Program-made: the position numbers and the translations under genes | Source of the DNA: Albula goreensis | Lineage: Eukaryota > Chordata > Actinopteri > Albuliformes > Albulidae | Length of the DNA stretch: 64,000 nucleotides | Direction: 5' to 3' | NCBI GenBank assembly: GCA_022829145.1 | Contig: CM040741.1 | Coordinates: forward strand, 40,036,534 to 40,100,533 | The notes under the pieces: model-generated | Database searches by the model: none | Seen by the model: only the letters and a program-made list of their open reading frames with translations | Told to the model about the DNA's origin: nothing | Part shown: positions 1 to 12,300 of the stretch, in pieces | Numbering within the stretch: the first letter of the stretch is position 1 | How the letters are laid out: each line of letters opens with the position of its first letter

Positions 1-877
1 AGCATCTTGGTCCATCAGAGATGTGGGTATCGACAGGGAGGGGGAGGGGGAATCCCAGGCCCGAGAAGCAGTGTGTGGTTTTTTTCCACTGAAGTTAGCC
101 GAGGAGACCGCGTGATTGAATGATCCTTCAATTTAATCAGCATGCACCGGATCAGATTTGAACTGTGGGAAAGCAGAACGGTGTTGGTGCATAGTCTGCT
201 GGCTTGTCAGAGCTGGTTTGTCTTTTGGGTGGCATGGCACAGTATTAAAACTCTCCTTTTCTTGAAATGAGCTCTCTGTGTGTTTAAAGCACTATTATGC
301 CTCACAATAATATCTGAAGCCCCATTATGAAAATGACAACTTGCATTTAATACAGAGGGGTTTTTTTAAATGTCATTTACCTAGGTGAAGAGATAGTGTA
401 GATATTATGACGAGGAACAGAATGGAAATACATTTATTAATGACTATTTTATTATTAATACAGTTCCATTACTGTCCAAGGGAGATGCTTTCAAATGCAG
501 GTATTTGTATTATTTATTATTATTTAGATATTTCAACTATTTTAGAAATATATGTAGACAGTTTCAGTGTGTGATTATTTAAGTGAAATACCTTTTTAAA
601 ATGATTCCCCATTCTCAACAAGCATGTAGTCAATATCTCTCTTATGTATATAGACCTATTTCTCTATCAGTTCCTTTCATCTATTTCACAGGTGTTTCCA
701 TTTGTGACTGCATGGCACAATGTGAATGTAAGGAAAAAGCCATGTATGCTATAGATATAGAAGAAATGTATATCTGTTTCTTTATAATTTTATTGAGTGG
801 AATGGTGGAATACAGCTACACTGTTCTTGCACTGTTCTGGTAAGTGCTGACTCACTGTAGTTCTGGCTTGTCTCTGC

Positions 878-1046
878 CACAACACACACACATACAAACA
901 CACACACGCACGCACACATACACCAACACACTCATGCACATACAAACACAAACATGCAAACACATACACACACACACCCACACACTGACACACATACAAA
1001 CACAAACGAACACACACGCACATGCGCACACACACACACATACATA
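878..1046. repeat. CA-rich imperfect microsatellite
   Basis: About 170 bases of interrupted ACACAC/ACATACAAACAC units. A second, shorter CA array is at 1186-1220. Long open frames here are repeat artefacts. Confidence 0.95.
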
Positions 1047-1507
1047 AAAACTCATAAACTCTATAAACTCTAACTATATGTTCCTACCTCATTGTTGAAC
1101 TAATTGCATTAGGTTAGACTCTAAAACATGTTGAAGCTGACATTAGCACACACCATACACATAACCCTAACACACGCAAAGACACATACACACACACACA
1201 CACACGCACACACTCACACAGCATTTTAATCATATCCCTTGTTCCCGCTCCTTTTACCTCTTTCTCCTCTAAGATCAGTAAAGATCTTGGCTCTCCCTGC
1301 TGTACTGCAGTAACTCACTGCATAATAGGACTGCTGCCAGCACGTTGTCTCCAGGGCTGATTTGTGCTTGTAGTTATTGATAAGGTGTTAAACTTTCCAT
1401 CACCTGGGCAGCTTGATTTACCAGCAAGACACATTCACCAGTGTGACAGAAACTAAAGACAAGACAAGGAAAGAGATGCGGGGACACAGAAATAGGGGTG
1501 GTAAGAT

Positions 1508-1509
<2 letters not shown>

Positions 1510-1545
<36 letters not shown>
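1510..1545. repeat. (TG)n microsatellite
   Basis: An uninterrupted TG run of about 17 units. Confidence 0.95.
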
Positions 1546-1548
<3 letters not shown>

Positions 1549-3119
1549 TGGGGGGATGTTCATTGTAAAAGCTCTTACACTTGTGGATTGGTGATTCAGA
1601 TCACATAGCATGCTGAAGGGTTACGTAAAAGCTAATGCATTTGTGGGCATTCTGTTTTGGACACATTTGGACAGAAGAGAGCATTACAAAGAACTATGGG
1701 AAATTGATTAAGTGGTAAGTTGGCCAGTCTGTTTTCATTTTTTTTTTTTTTTTTTGGAACACATCATCTTAGCCTGATCTGTGTCAAAGAAATGTTGCCT
1801 AATAAATCAACAAATCGATTGAGGAACAGTTACAGTGGATATCGGGTTGCTGAGTATGTGTAGTATGGACAGTTATCGATTGATCTAACCACAAAGATAT
1901 AAACTTGAACTAGAGCCACTGTATGTCCAAAGACATACATCCTCCATCATTTTAAAGTGAGCATGTATAGTCATACATTTTTTTCTTTTAACTTTATTCC
2001 ACTTTAGTAAAATGCAAAATTAGTCATTTTCATGGATTTTTGTGACACTGCTGTGATTTTCAGCTTTGTAGTTCAATTGAGTAGACCCCAGGAAGACATA
2101 AACATGAACGCAAATAAATGTATCAGCTCAATACTTGACTTTTGAGTTATATGGTAATGGGTTTGTTTTTTTTTCCAATTAGCTATAGATCGGTAGCACT
2201 CAGCTGATGGAGAGCGGCTAATTCAGAGTACATTTAAACCAGACTTCCTCCACTGCTCCAGTCACTTCCTCTCTCTGCTTTTAACCCATTCAATCACAAT
2301 TTCACTTGCAGTTTAATTTGACACGTGGATTTTCATGTTTGAATCGGCATCTCAGCTTTTTGTCTCCATCTTCTTTTAAATGGCTTTGTCATTTTCTTCC
2401 TATTTTCACAACAGCCTCGTAGTCAAGGTCAAAGTCATGATATTATTTGTGCATACAGCGAAGGGGGTGTTTCAGTAATGACTCAATGGTTAGGGCTGGA
2501 TGGTGTGAACATGAGGGCCAGTGGAGGGCACCTTAACAGCAGAACCCCCTGTTTCTATGACTAAAGAATTCTTTATGCTTGGTCGTCTTGTGCCTCCTCA
2601 TCCTGATAAAAGAGAAAAGCTTCCCTGACCCCATTACAGTCCAGAGCCACAGCACCACAAATGGAGAGAAATATCAATAGATCCTTTTAAAAGCACAGGC
2701 AATTGATAAAAGACTAATTTTTCTGTGCATTTCTGGGAGAACTGAATGACTTGAGGCACGGAAAGTAGTACTATGTCAGAGACTTAGCCGAAGCTACAGC
2801 ACACTACCAACTAGCAAGCTCTAATCTCTAACCCTTCTGGATGTGCAGTACACCACAGCCTGTTGGCTGACCCTTTGTACTGCTGAATTAACACATCCAT
2901 GGTCCCTCTGTTTAATTATCATACACATGCTCTAACTGGTGAATTATCATACGCATGGTTTTTCAGGTGAGTTATACAATGCAAGTGCTTACTGGTGAAT
3001 TACTGTATTTCACACGCATTGACCAAGACCTGCATACCCTTTAATGACATCTCCCTGGGATCCATGACCCTCAAAATTGTTATTTTTTGTCTTAGCTTCA
3101 TTTTGCGTGTTTATGTGTT

Positions 3120-3720
3120 AAATAAGCCAGGATGTGGGGGAACTGTGGAGCGGGTTCACCATCTGCGCTCAGGCCGCCGGCCTGCGTCAGGGCCGCAGCT
3201 GTCAGCCCACATGGCGAAGGGGGCTGTCCCCGGCCTGCAAGGTTAGCCGTTAGCCTCAGGATTTCAAACGCACAGCGGGGAGGTGAAAAAAGTACCTCTG
3301 TCAGAGAAATCTGGCCATCTGCGTTTGATGCCAAATTCCTTTCAGGCAACAGACAAGAGAGAAGGAGAGAGAGAGACAACCTTAATCCTGAGAAAGTACG
3401 CTGGGGCACGAAGCAGCGTGTTTCTTTTCTGCCTGCCGAACATGTCATAACTCACAAGTGTACAATCAAAAGCTACAGGCCTGGGGTAAATCGCATTAGC
3501 ATGTGCGGCACTCAATGCGGCCTCCTTTCTCGATGACAGCGATAGCCGCCTGTAAACAAACGCAGGAGCAACACTCCAAGAGCAGTGGCATTCACAAATA
3601 TTTTACTCTGCAAGTCACATTTTATTTTATCAGGGGATCTGTGAATAATTTAACAGTAGCGGACCTGAGCCAGCTTTCAATTAGCACACAACCAAAAAGC
3701 TCATCAGATGACATTGCCCT
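3120..3720. promoter_or_regulatory. Candidate conserved noncoding element
   Basis: Higher-complexity, GC-richer DNA than its flanks, with no coding frame I can support on either strand. It contains dense potential sites such as CATTAGCATGTGC and TGTAAACAAACG (forkhead-like). Called on composition only; no alignment was possible. Confidence 0.25.
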
Positions 3721-6219
3721 ATAGGTGTATTCCATGCCTGGCACTTTTCAAGTCGACTATAAGTCTTAATTACATTTGTGTCTCAGAGGGCCAAACATTC
3801 ATATGCTGGTGCATAGTGTCTCCCTTTTCCATATCAGATAACATACACATCTGGAGGAAATGCATTTTAGTGCTAATGTGCTTGGCACAGATAAATTGCC
3901 CTCTATTCCCAGGACTGAAGCACACAGTAACAGGGGCTCATAACTCAACCTGCGCTGCACTCGGTTTCCTGTTCAGGGAACCACTGCAGAGTGCCTGTTT
4001 TAGCACTTGAGTTGTGCACCTCTATTCCGTGTTGCACCCCCCCCCCAATCAGTAAAAGAAGGTTGCCTGCATTTTGGTGTTATTACCATAGCTTAAGTTA
4101 AAAAGGAACACGCCAGTTACTCCCAGCCAGATACGCAAAAAACTGGTATACTTCGACCAGGTGCAGACTACGCAATGCTAACATCCCACCACACCAACCT
4201 TTCGTCTCCCACCACCTCTTTAACACCCAGCTCTGACCTTTCTGCATTTCACATGTAAACGAAATGTCCACCTGATATTGAGTTATTCATGTGTATGGTC
4301 GCAGTCAGGGACATGTTGAGTCTGGTTAAGGGTGAAGCGCAGTCTGCAGACATGAAGCATTACTGGGTAATTACTGTAATCATCTTCTTACCCATGCACA
4401 CTGTTATGAGTCACCTCATTTCATCAACTCAAAGCTGGTGTCCACTCAGAAATATTATGTCTGCAGTCTGCATTCTGCTTGCATACATTATAGGGCTTGT
4501 CTCTGCTCTCATGAAGCTGCTGGGAATAACTAGGTCCTTAAAATCAGCAAGAATTTCATATTACTGTTGACTTAAAAAGGCATGCTACCTGAGTCACTCT
4601 CAGCATCCGTTAGTCAAATAAATAATGCAATCTTGAATCCACTCAAAATATGGAATCAATGTCGTTCTTTGCCCCAGGTGATATGGAGAATACTGTGCAT
4701 GAAACGTCAACACAAGAGCATAGACTACAATATATTGCTAGGAAGTAAAACAAAACTGTAGGGGTTATTCAGATACAACTCCTTAAGGAGTAACGCATGA
4801 GATGGAATGGGGTAATTGTTGATCTGGCATTTTTCTATTCATGACCATTTCTATCAGCTCTCTAACTTTAATTTTTGTATTTACTAGCTGTCTTCCACTT
4901 ACATAACTGTGGCGAATCACAAAAAGGAAACGCATCAGTAGGATTTCATCTGCTCATTGGTTGTTAGTGAATATAAAACCATCACTATTATCACTGTGAA
5001 ATGGGTTGGCCACAAAAATAGGAAATGTCAAAATAAGCTTAATAATTCTGAAGTTAGACAGGAATGTGCTTTTTGGAAAATGCAAGTGAGAAAGGAGTAT
5101 AATGTAAAATATAAAAGTGAAAATAACTTGGCAAAACTGAAAAGGATCATTTGTTGCTAGTGAGCAACAATAATCTCTTTTGTTCCAAAGATAAGTACCA
5201 CACTCACCAAATAAAATAAAACCATGTAGGTTTCAGAGGCACATTATCAGTTCATGTTCAATCATACAATATAAAAATCTGCACTTGAATTGAGTATGTT
5301 CCCATCATTGGTTAATTGCACCACTGTTGACTGAGTCACCAGGCAATTGATAGTACACCACTGGTGGTAAATTACTTAAGAAACAAGAATTAGCTGAGAA
5401 AATTTTAATGGTATAACATTAGCTATTATTGCCCACTTTTATGAATATTCCCCTGCATTTTGTATATTTAAAAAAAATAGGCCAAGACTGACAAATAGAA
5501 ATCATAGTTCTGCATTTCAGTTTACTTGGGATTGTCAAGCTTTGAAATCAATGCATGGGCTATAATTGGAAGCTCTTGGTCAACAGTTATTGGAATAATG
5601 TTGATTTACAGAATATGTTGAACTTCTGCATTTACTCAGAATTAAAATAGGTTAACTGAATAACTTTCACAAGGATGACTGCATTCTTCATGTATCTTTT
5701 CCCATTAAGATAAATCAGCAGACAGTCAGTAATGAGCACTGATAGATTGCATGTAATTAATCAATTTGTGGGTCAACTGACTACACATACAGTCTTTATT
5801 TCATACAGTATTATGTTATATATAAAGATGCAATTGGTAATACATAGATTCAAATGATATAAACTCTTTTTTTATGGAAACACCATCAAAGCTATCCAGC
5901 TCAATCAAGATAAGAGATATTCCAACTGATTTCACAGTCTGTGTGTGGGAGAATCTTTTCATGTCTTTTGTGTCGTTTGTGTCTCTGTGTTTATTTGATG
6001 AGATCAGGTTAACTACGTGTGTCAATGAGGACCTTTAAAATTTAAGATATAATGTGGCATTTAATTATAACAAGTTAAAACATGATACTGTTCTGAATTG
6101 AAGATCATAGTAGAGTTGCTGTTTTAATGGTGATGAATCAAATGAGCATATATTCATTTTGAGGACACTAAATCCCCGAAATGGTTTCTTTTTGGTTCTT
6201 GCTGATGTTGGGCGTCAAG

Positions 6220-6319
6220 ACGACAGACTTCACTCCAGGAACATGGAGGAGAACAGATGTCCATCTGGAGAACCCCGAGTACCACACAAGATGGTTCTTT
6301 AAGTACTTCTTGGGAAAAG
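6220..6319 (+). CDS. garnl3: GARNL3 coding exon 1 of the window (5' boundary uncertain)
   Basis: Encodes ...[18 protein letters not shown], the conserved segment just before the Rap-GAP region. The donor is AAAG|gtaatc (phase 1). Three acceptors are possible: AAG ending 6219 (best pyrimidine-rich tract, chosen), CAG ending 6238, or CAG ending 6256. An ATG at 6181 in the same frame, with G at -3 and +4, could instead start a shorter isoform, but the human protein has more residues upstream. Confidence 0.8.
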
Positions 6320-9300
6320 GTAATCTCCTTCTTCTTCTTTACTCTGTCTTTGTTTACTGCTTGTCCGTATAGGTCTACGACATTCAGAAAGATATTGTTT
6401 CAGCTATACACTGCAGAAAATGACTGCAGTATATGACTCATTCAGAGTGGTGCAGTTACCCCATATGTGCCATTTCTTAACCAGCTGTGAACACAAAATA
6501 ATCTGGCTGGCTCACAGTACTGAAATACTTACCGACATCATTTTTACAGGCTGTATATATGTGTTTTTACCCTTTTTCTCTGGCTTTGGAATACTCAATC
6601 ATATATACAAGTTGCGTTCATTACAGCAACTCCTGCTATCAAATCAGGAGAGCTTCTTCTCCCAGCGTGATCCATAAATTGTGATTGCAGAAATATGATT
6701 CAGCGATTATCATTGTGTTCTTAACCTCTGTCTGTTAACAGAGTTGTCAAACGGACCACAAAATGATGGCTGAAGTAGCCACAGAATATCAGTAAATGCA
6801 GAATTATTTTATATAGTTTTGAGAACAAAAGAACTATCCCAGAACCAAAAGGTAAAACCAGGGTCATTTTAGGACGTCAGTGACTTTCAAAGTCCAAAAA
6901 CTAATATTGTGCCTGTACCACCATGTCCTTCAGTTAACAGTGAATTTTTGCTGATGGCTCTCTTATATAATGTATCTTTCAGGGTGGGGCAATATGTCAT
7001 GTTTATTGAGTTTAATGGCAACTTGCTACAGCTGCAAGCTTGGGTGTCATTAAAATCAGAAACCCTCCATCTTGTTACGACTAACACCCTATTAGTCGGA
7101 CAATTTTGGTATATTTGGGCATGGTAATAACTGATCGGAACCACCATGTCTGTGTAATAACAGGGAATACGACCCTTTCACTGGGACACTGAGGAACAGC
7201 TGTGTCATCTTGTCCACATCAGCCCATTATAGGTGGCCGAGAGAGAGAGACTCTGATCACATTCACGCAACACCTCATCAATGAGAACTGGCCTGACCCT
7301 CCCTGCCAGAAAACAAACTGTCCAGCCCAGGAAATTCAATGGTCCGAGCTCTTATTTATTTATTTTATTTTTATTTTGTATTAAATCAGCCTTTGGAATC
7401 ACAAGCAGCAATGCCATGACTTGGCAGCGTTTTGAAAAATGACAGCCGGTACTCAACGGAGAAAAAGGAATTCGCAAAATGCTGCACCAGCAAATGAAAT
7501 GTCAGATAATGTTTTGGGTCGTTCCCGAGCCCGGTCACCTCTGCGGTGGTGAGCCTGAATGCGGCTTGACATTCAGGCCCAATTTCCACGGCGGAGTGTG
7601 AGGACCTGCAGACTCACTCTCCCAGCTAACACAATTAAAATCTGACTGACTCCTCTTATTATAATCTTGTCAACATGGCTATAGATCAGGCCGCATGGTG
7701 CTTAATGATGAAGGTCATTAAAAATGCATTATCCCTCTCCTGTCCCCCAGCTACACAGGGGTGCTGTGGCAGTGGAGGAAAGGGAGGACAACATTAAATC
7801 AAGTTAATTGATAAAAATCAGGATGAATACTTTAGATTCTGAGACCAGGAGTACAAAGTCCTGATTTTAATTGGATTCTGGAGCTGCTTTTTTCTTGGAT
7901 TGAATATGTTTCCCTGTCAACCGAGCCCAGGGGTTGCTGAATTTTCCCCTTCGTTCTTCAGACGGCACCAGCAGATTCCATGGTACTGATCAAAAATGTT
8001 CAGGGGGAACTTTTGGTCACAAATTTTGGCAAATGATATTCTTCTGCTTGTTCATGATTATGATGCTTAGCTCTAAAACCCGGGCAAAAAAAAAATACTA
8101 CATCCTTTCTTTGAAGAGATTCAGTTTTCCCCATCATACAACATAGTTGCATTTGGTGCTGCTTATGATTGTGTTTTCTGAGACTTTTTACCCATCTGAC
8201 GATCCCAGACAAACACACCAAAGCCCCAGTGTCCTATCTCAGCTGCGCTGCTTGATTTACTACGTGTTCTGCTCTTCTTTCCCGCAGTCCATCAGAACTA
8301 CGTGGGCACGGATGCTGAAAAGAACCCCTTCTACCTGTCTGTCGTTCTGTCAGACCAGAACAACCAGAGGGTGCCTCAGTACAGGGCCATTCTGTGGAGG
8401 AAAACGGTGAGTGCAGAGAACTCTCTAGAGAAAGAGAGACTCCATTGAGATGTGAAAAATAAATGGTTCCTAATGAAGTCCCAAAGTTCCATTTCATCAA
8501 AAGTAAAAATAATTGATTCATGGAATCACAATGATTATGTTAAATTTGGATATGCTGTACAGTATATATTGTATATTAATAGAAGATGAGTATGATTTCA
8601 CAAAGAAAAAGCCTTTAGGTTTTTTTTGGCGCAGAGCAGCAGCAAAAGACTGGCTTTACAAACTTTTTGACAATTTCTTGATTCATAATTGTTAATGACG
8701 AGCATAGGTAATTAACTAAACGCACAACTTCCACACTTATCAGTTTTCCACTGACTTTCAGGAAGCATTTTCTTGCGTAATGTTTCAGCAAAACTGTGAT
8801 CTTTTATAAAAATTATACGACCCTCCATTTGCTGAGCTTGTACCAAACCAAAGAGATAACAGCCCCACTTTCCCATCAATCCTCATTATCCCTACCTTAT
8901 AGAGAGAAAATCCACAGGGTAGACTTTAAAAAAAAATTGAAAGCTGCACTGGAATGTAAGATTAAGTAATCGATCAGTGCCCTTGCAGTCAATTTGTTGA
9001 GTAATCAACTATTTGGACTCACGCAGAATATCAACTTTGTTGTTTAGTCAGCAATGGGACAGTGTCTAAGGACGAGACTTCCAAAAGGTTGAAGGTTCAA
9101 TTCTGAACAGGGAACTTCTTTTGTGTCTTGGGCTGATGCTCTTAGCCTTATTTACTCAGGAAAAATGCTGTTCGAAAGGATATGATATGAACCATATATA
9201 TGAATCACTCTGGTAAACAGTGTCTGCTAAGCATATGAAAACTAATGTGTGTACACTATGTTATGAGTTTAAAAAGTGTAATTAGAATTATACAGATGTC

Positions 9301-12300
9301 ATTACGGATGTTCAGGCTTAACTTAATGGCTTTATTTGCCAAAGATGGCTGTACATTTAAATTCCCTCAGCTCGTTGAGTGGAAGGGCCTTGATGAGGCC
9401 TCGATGTGGCTCTTGAGATGTAACCTCTCAAAGCGAGATCGTAGTGAAGACAGGAGATGGTGAATGTACCGCCGCAGACCTGTCCTCAGAGACCACATGT
9501 GTGCGTGCTGTATGAGAAGGTGACAGGTTTTGTGTACCGGCCCATAATTGCTGCATCGCAGGAAGTGTGACAATGGCTAGTAATTACTGTACAGTATATT
9601 TGTGCTGTGTGTTCAGCTGGAAGCCTGGGGCAACAACATGGAGTTCCAATGCAAAATGCTGACGCAGACACCAGAAACCACTTACGATACTCCCACTCAT
9701 TAATGCAAGTACAATATGTGGAGATACACTGGCATAAATTTAATTTACATGGGAGTGTATAGTGTATGTATTTATCTATCTCTTTCTCTCTCTCTCTCTC
9801 TCTCTCTCATGCGTGTGTTTGTATTTGTGTTTTACTGGTTCCCCAACTCTCTCCTCCTTCTGTTTCCTTACTAAGTGTTGAGGACAGCAAAGATTTTGCA
9901 GATGTAAAAGATGCAAAGAAGCAACAAAAGTACAGCAGCTGAGATCAAAATTGGGGGGGGTTGTTGTTGTCTGAAAAGTGTTGGTCCTCCCTTTGCTGCA
10001 ACTTAAATTATCACAATGACAAGCAATATCATGAATTTCTTGGGTCTTGATGATATCATGGTTTTCTTTGATTTCTGTGTATTGTTGGAAACAGAAGATG
10101 TGTCCCATGATAAATTCAGTCATAACAATGCAATTTGATCTGAAATTAAATAACATCATTTGTAACATATGTAACAAAAAGGTTATTATACGGTATATGG
10201 TTATTGTATGTTGTTAGTATCATAAAGACTATGAGTCTCCAAAATTACAGCTTTTTCAGAAACGAGAAAACCTGTTTGATTATTATATATGAGACCATAG
10301 TATTGTCACATGGTGTTTAGTCACATGGCCATAAAAGGTACCTCTGTTTTGCCTCATACATTTTTTTGCGTCATACATATCTTCCCGATAGCATATTGAA
10401 AATTGTTTGTTTTATGCACCTGCAGTCATTTGAAGTCTGATCACTACAAGCTCCACATTACCATAGTAACAGTCCTTGAAGGATTGCATCTATGTCTATA
10501 CAGATCTTTAATAGAGCCTCTGTTTTGTGGAGAGGAGTATTTGAGACAACATGGTACATTGGCTGAACGACTCTGAGGTTTTTTGGTTATGCTGTATGAG
10601 CTTCACACTGGCACATAGGGGCATCAAATTTAATATAAGCAGCTGAGGTTTGTGTGGGCATGTTGGTTGCTGTGGAAAGACTCATTTTATGCCAGGGAGT
10701 GCAGTATTGCCCGCACTTTTTTTAGGGGTTAGTCATTGATTGTTTTCAAAAAGCTCAGACTGGTAAGTTCAAAAGTTTCATTGCAAAAAGTGCTTTCAGG
10801 TTTTTATGATAACAGTTAAAAATTATCACTGATCCCATAGCAAAATCACAGAAATGCTACCAATTTGTGCAGAAGCAGAGATCAAATCACAGTTTTGTGG
10901 AACTATGTGTCACTGTGCCGTATCAGAGGATGAGTAGCAATCTGCAAAGCAGCAGAATAAATTGAATAAAGCAAAAAAAGCAGAAAACTCGAAAGTTTGA
11001 AGTCATAGTTGAACAAAATATACAATCACAATGTGTATATAGGTAAAGGTTTGGTCTCCAGTTGTCTCAAATGGACAGCTGTGGGTAGAAGATTTCTGGA
11101 ATTTTCTAGCAAATCTGCCCTGGAAGTGCAAGAGCTGTATAACTTTGATGGGTTTGATACTTGTATCTCGTTGTTCTTACCCTGCGTTCTTACCTGATCT
11201 GCTCATTTGAAACCAGTCATTTTGTTGAAGAATTTCTGTAAGATGATGTAACTGATTTCTTTAACAGTGAATGCAGAAGAGAGGACATTTTATCCTCCAC
11301 ATATAAAAAACCTGTACTGAAAATAAACAGTCTCCTTTCCTTCCAAGAGAATGTATTCACATCAAAGCTTATGCAATTGTGTGACTAATCACTGGCAGTT
11401 AAAGAAGGCCATTTAAGGGTAAAAATGTTTTGTAGGTGATGAATATGTGTAATACAGTACAGTACTTTATGGATACCTCTGATATGAAGCTGTATTGAAA
11501 GTATGCAGCACTCAGACTGTGCAGCAAAAAAGTATAAATGGCTCATTAGTCAGGGAAGCCCGTTATGGAAGGTCACATCACCCCTAGAGTAATTGGAAAG
11601 AACTACAATAGCATAGACTGGGGTCCTTTGGTTTGGTTTATATAGCAACAGCACTGTATAATAATAAAGATAATTATTATAATTATTTTTGTGAGTTTGC
11701 TCAGCAGACGGTCAATGTGAAACTGGCTCACATTTTAACATTTTATGTGCCTAGATGTTTGGATGCTCAAGAATGCCACAGTGGATTGAATATAACAAGG
11801 AGTATATAACCATTTTAAAGATACTAGTCCTACAGGTTACTCTGCTGTGCACAGAACTTAAAAATACTCCATAAACAGTGTAACCCTAATTGGTCCATGT
11901 GGAGTTTGAGTTGTCCTATATGTTTCCTGGTCAGAAAACCAAGCTCCTTCCTGACCTAGTGAAGGCTGATGGGAATTTATGTCTGTCACACTGCTGTTCA
12001 GTAAATATGTCCTATATGTTTCCTGGTAGGAAAACAGAGTATCTTCCTTACCTGGTCAGAAAAGGCTGATGGGAATTTGTCTGTCTGTAACACAGTTGTT
12101 CATTATATTTTCCCTGTTCTCTCCTCTGTAGGGAACCTTGAAGATCAGTCTTCCTTACAGTCCCACAAAAACACTATCGGTCAAGTCCATTTTAAGGCAA
12201 GTATGGTCAAACAATTCCATAACATTTCCTTTGAATCAAACCATGTTTGATCAGTGCACTGTTTGTAAAAACGCAGTGTACAGTACATTTGACAAAACCT

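Larger units (their letters stand above)
1..6219. other. 5' flank or intron of GARNL3 with no recognised exon
   Basis: AT-rich DNA with CA/TG microsatellites and no open frame resembling GARNL3 N-terminal sequence or any other known protein. It is probably intron, because the human protein has N-terminal residues upstream of the first exon found here. A GC-richer block at 3120-3620 stands out. Confidence 0.6.
8407..12131 (+). other. GARNL3 intron 2 of the window
   Basis: A 3.7-kb intron containing a decayed SINE (about 9050-9245), a CT microsatellite (9785-9808) and a 96-bp tandem duplication just before exon 3. No exon was seen. Confidence 0.75.

Noticed and set aside
583..843. 86-residue open frame on the + strand, and similar frames over 790-1055
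   Set aside because: No family resemblance. The latter are CA-repeat translations (Cys/Val or Thr/His runs) with frames open on both strands.
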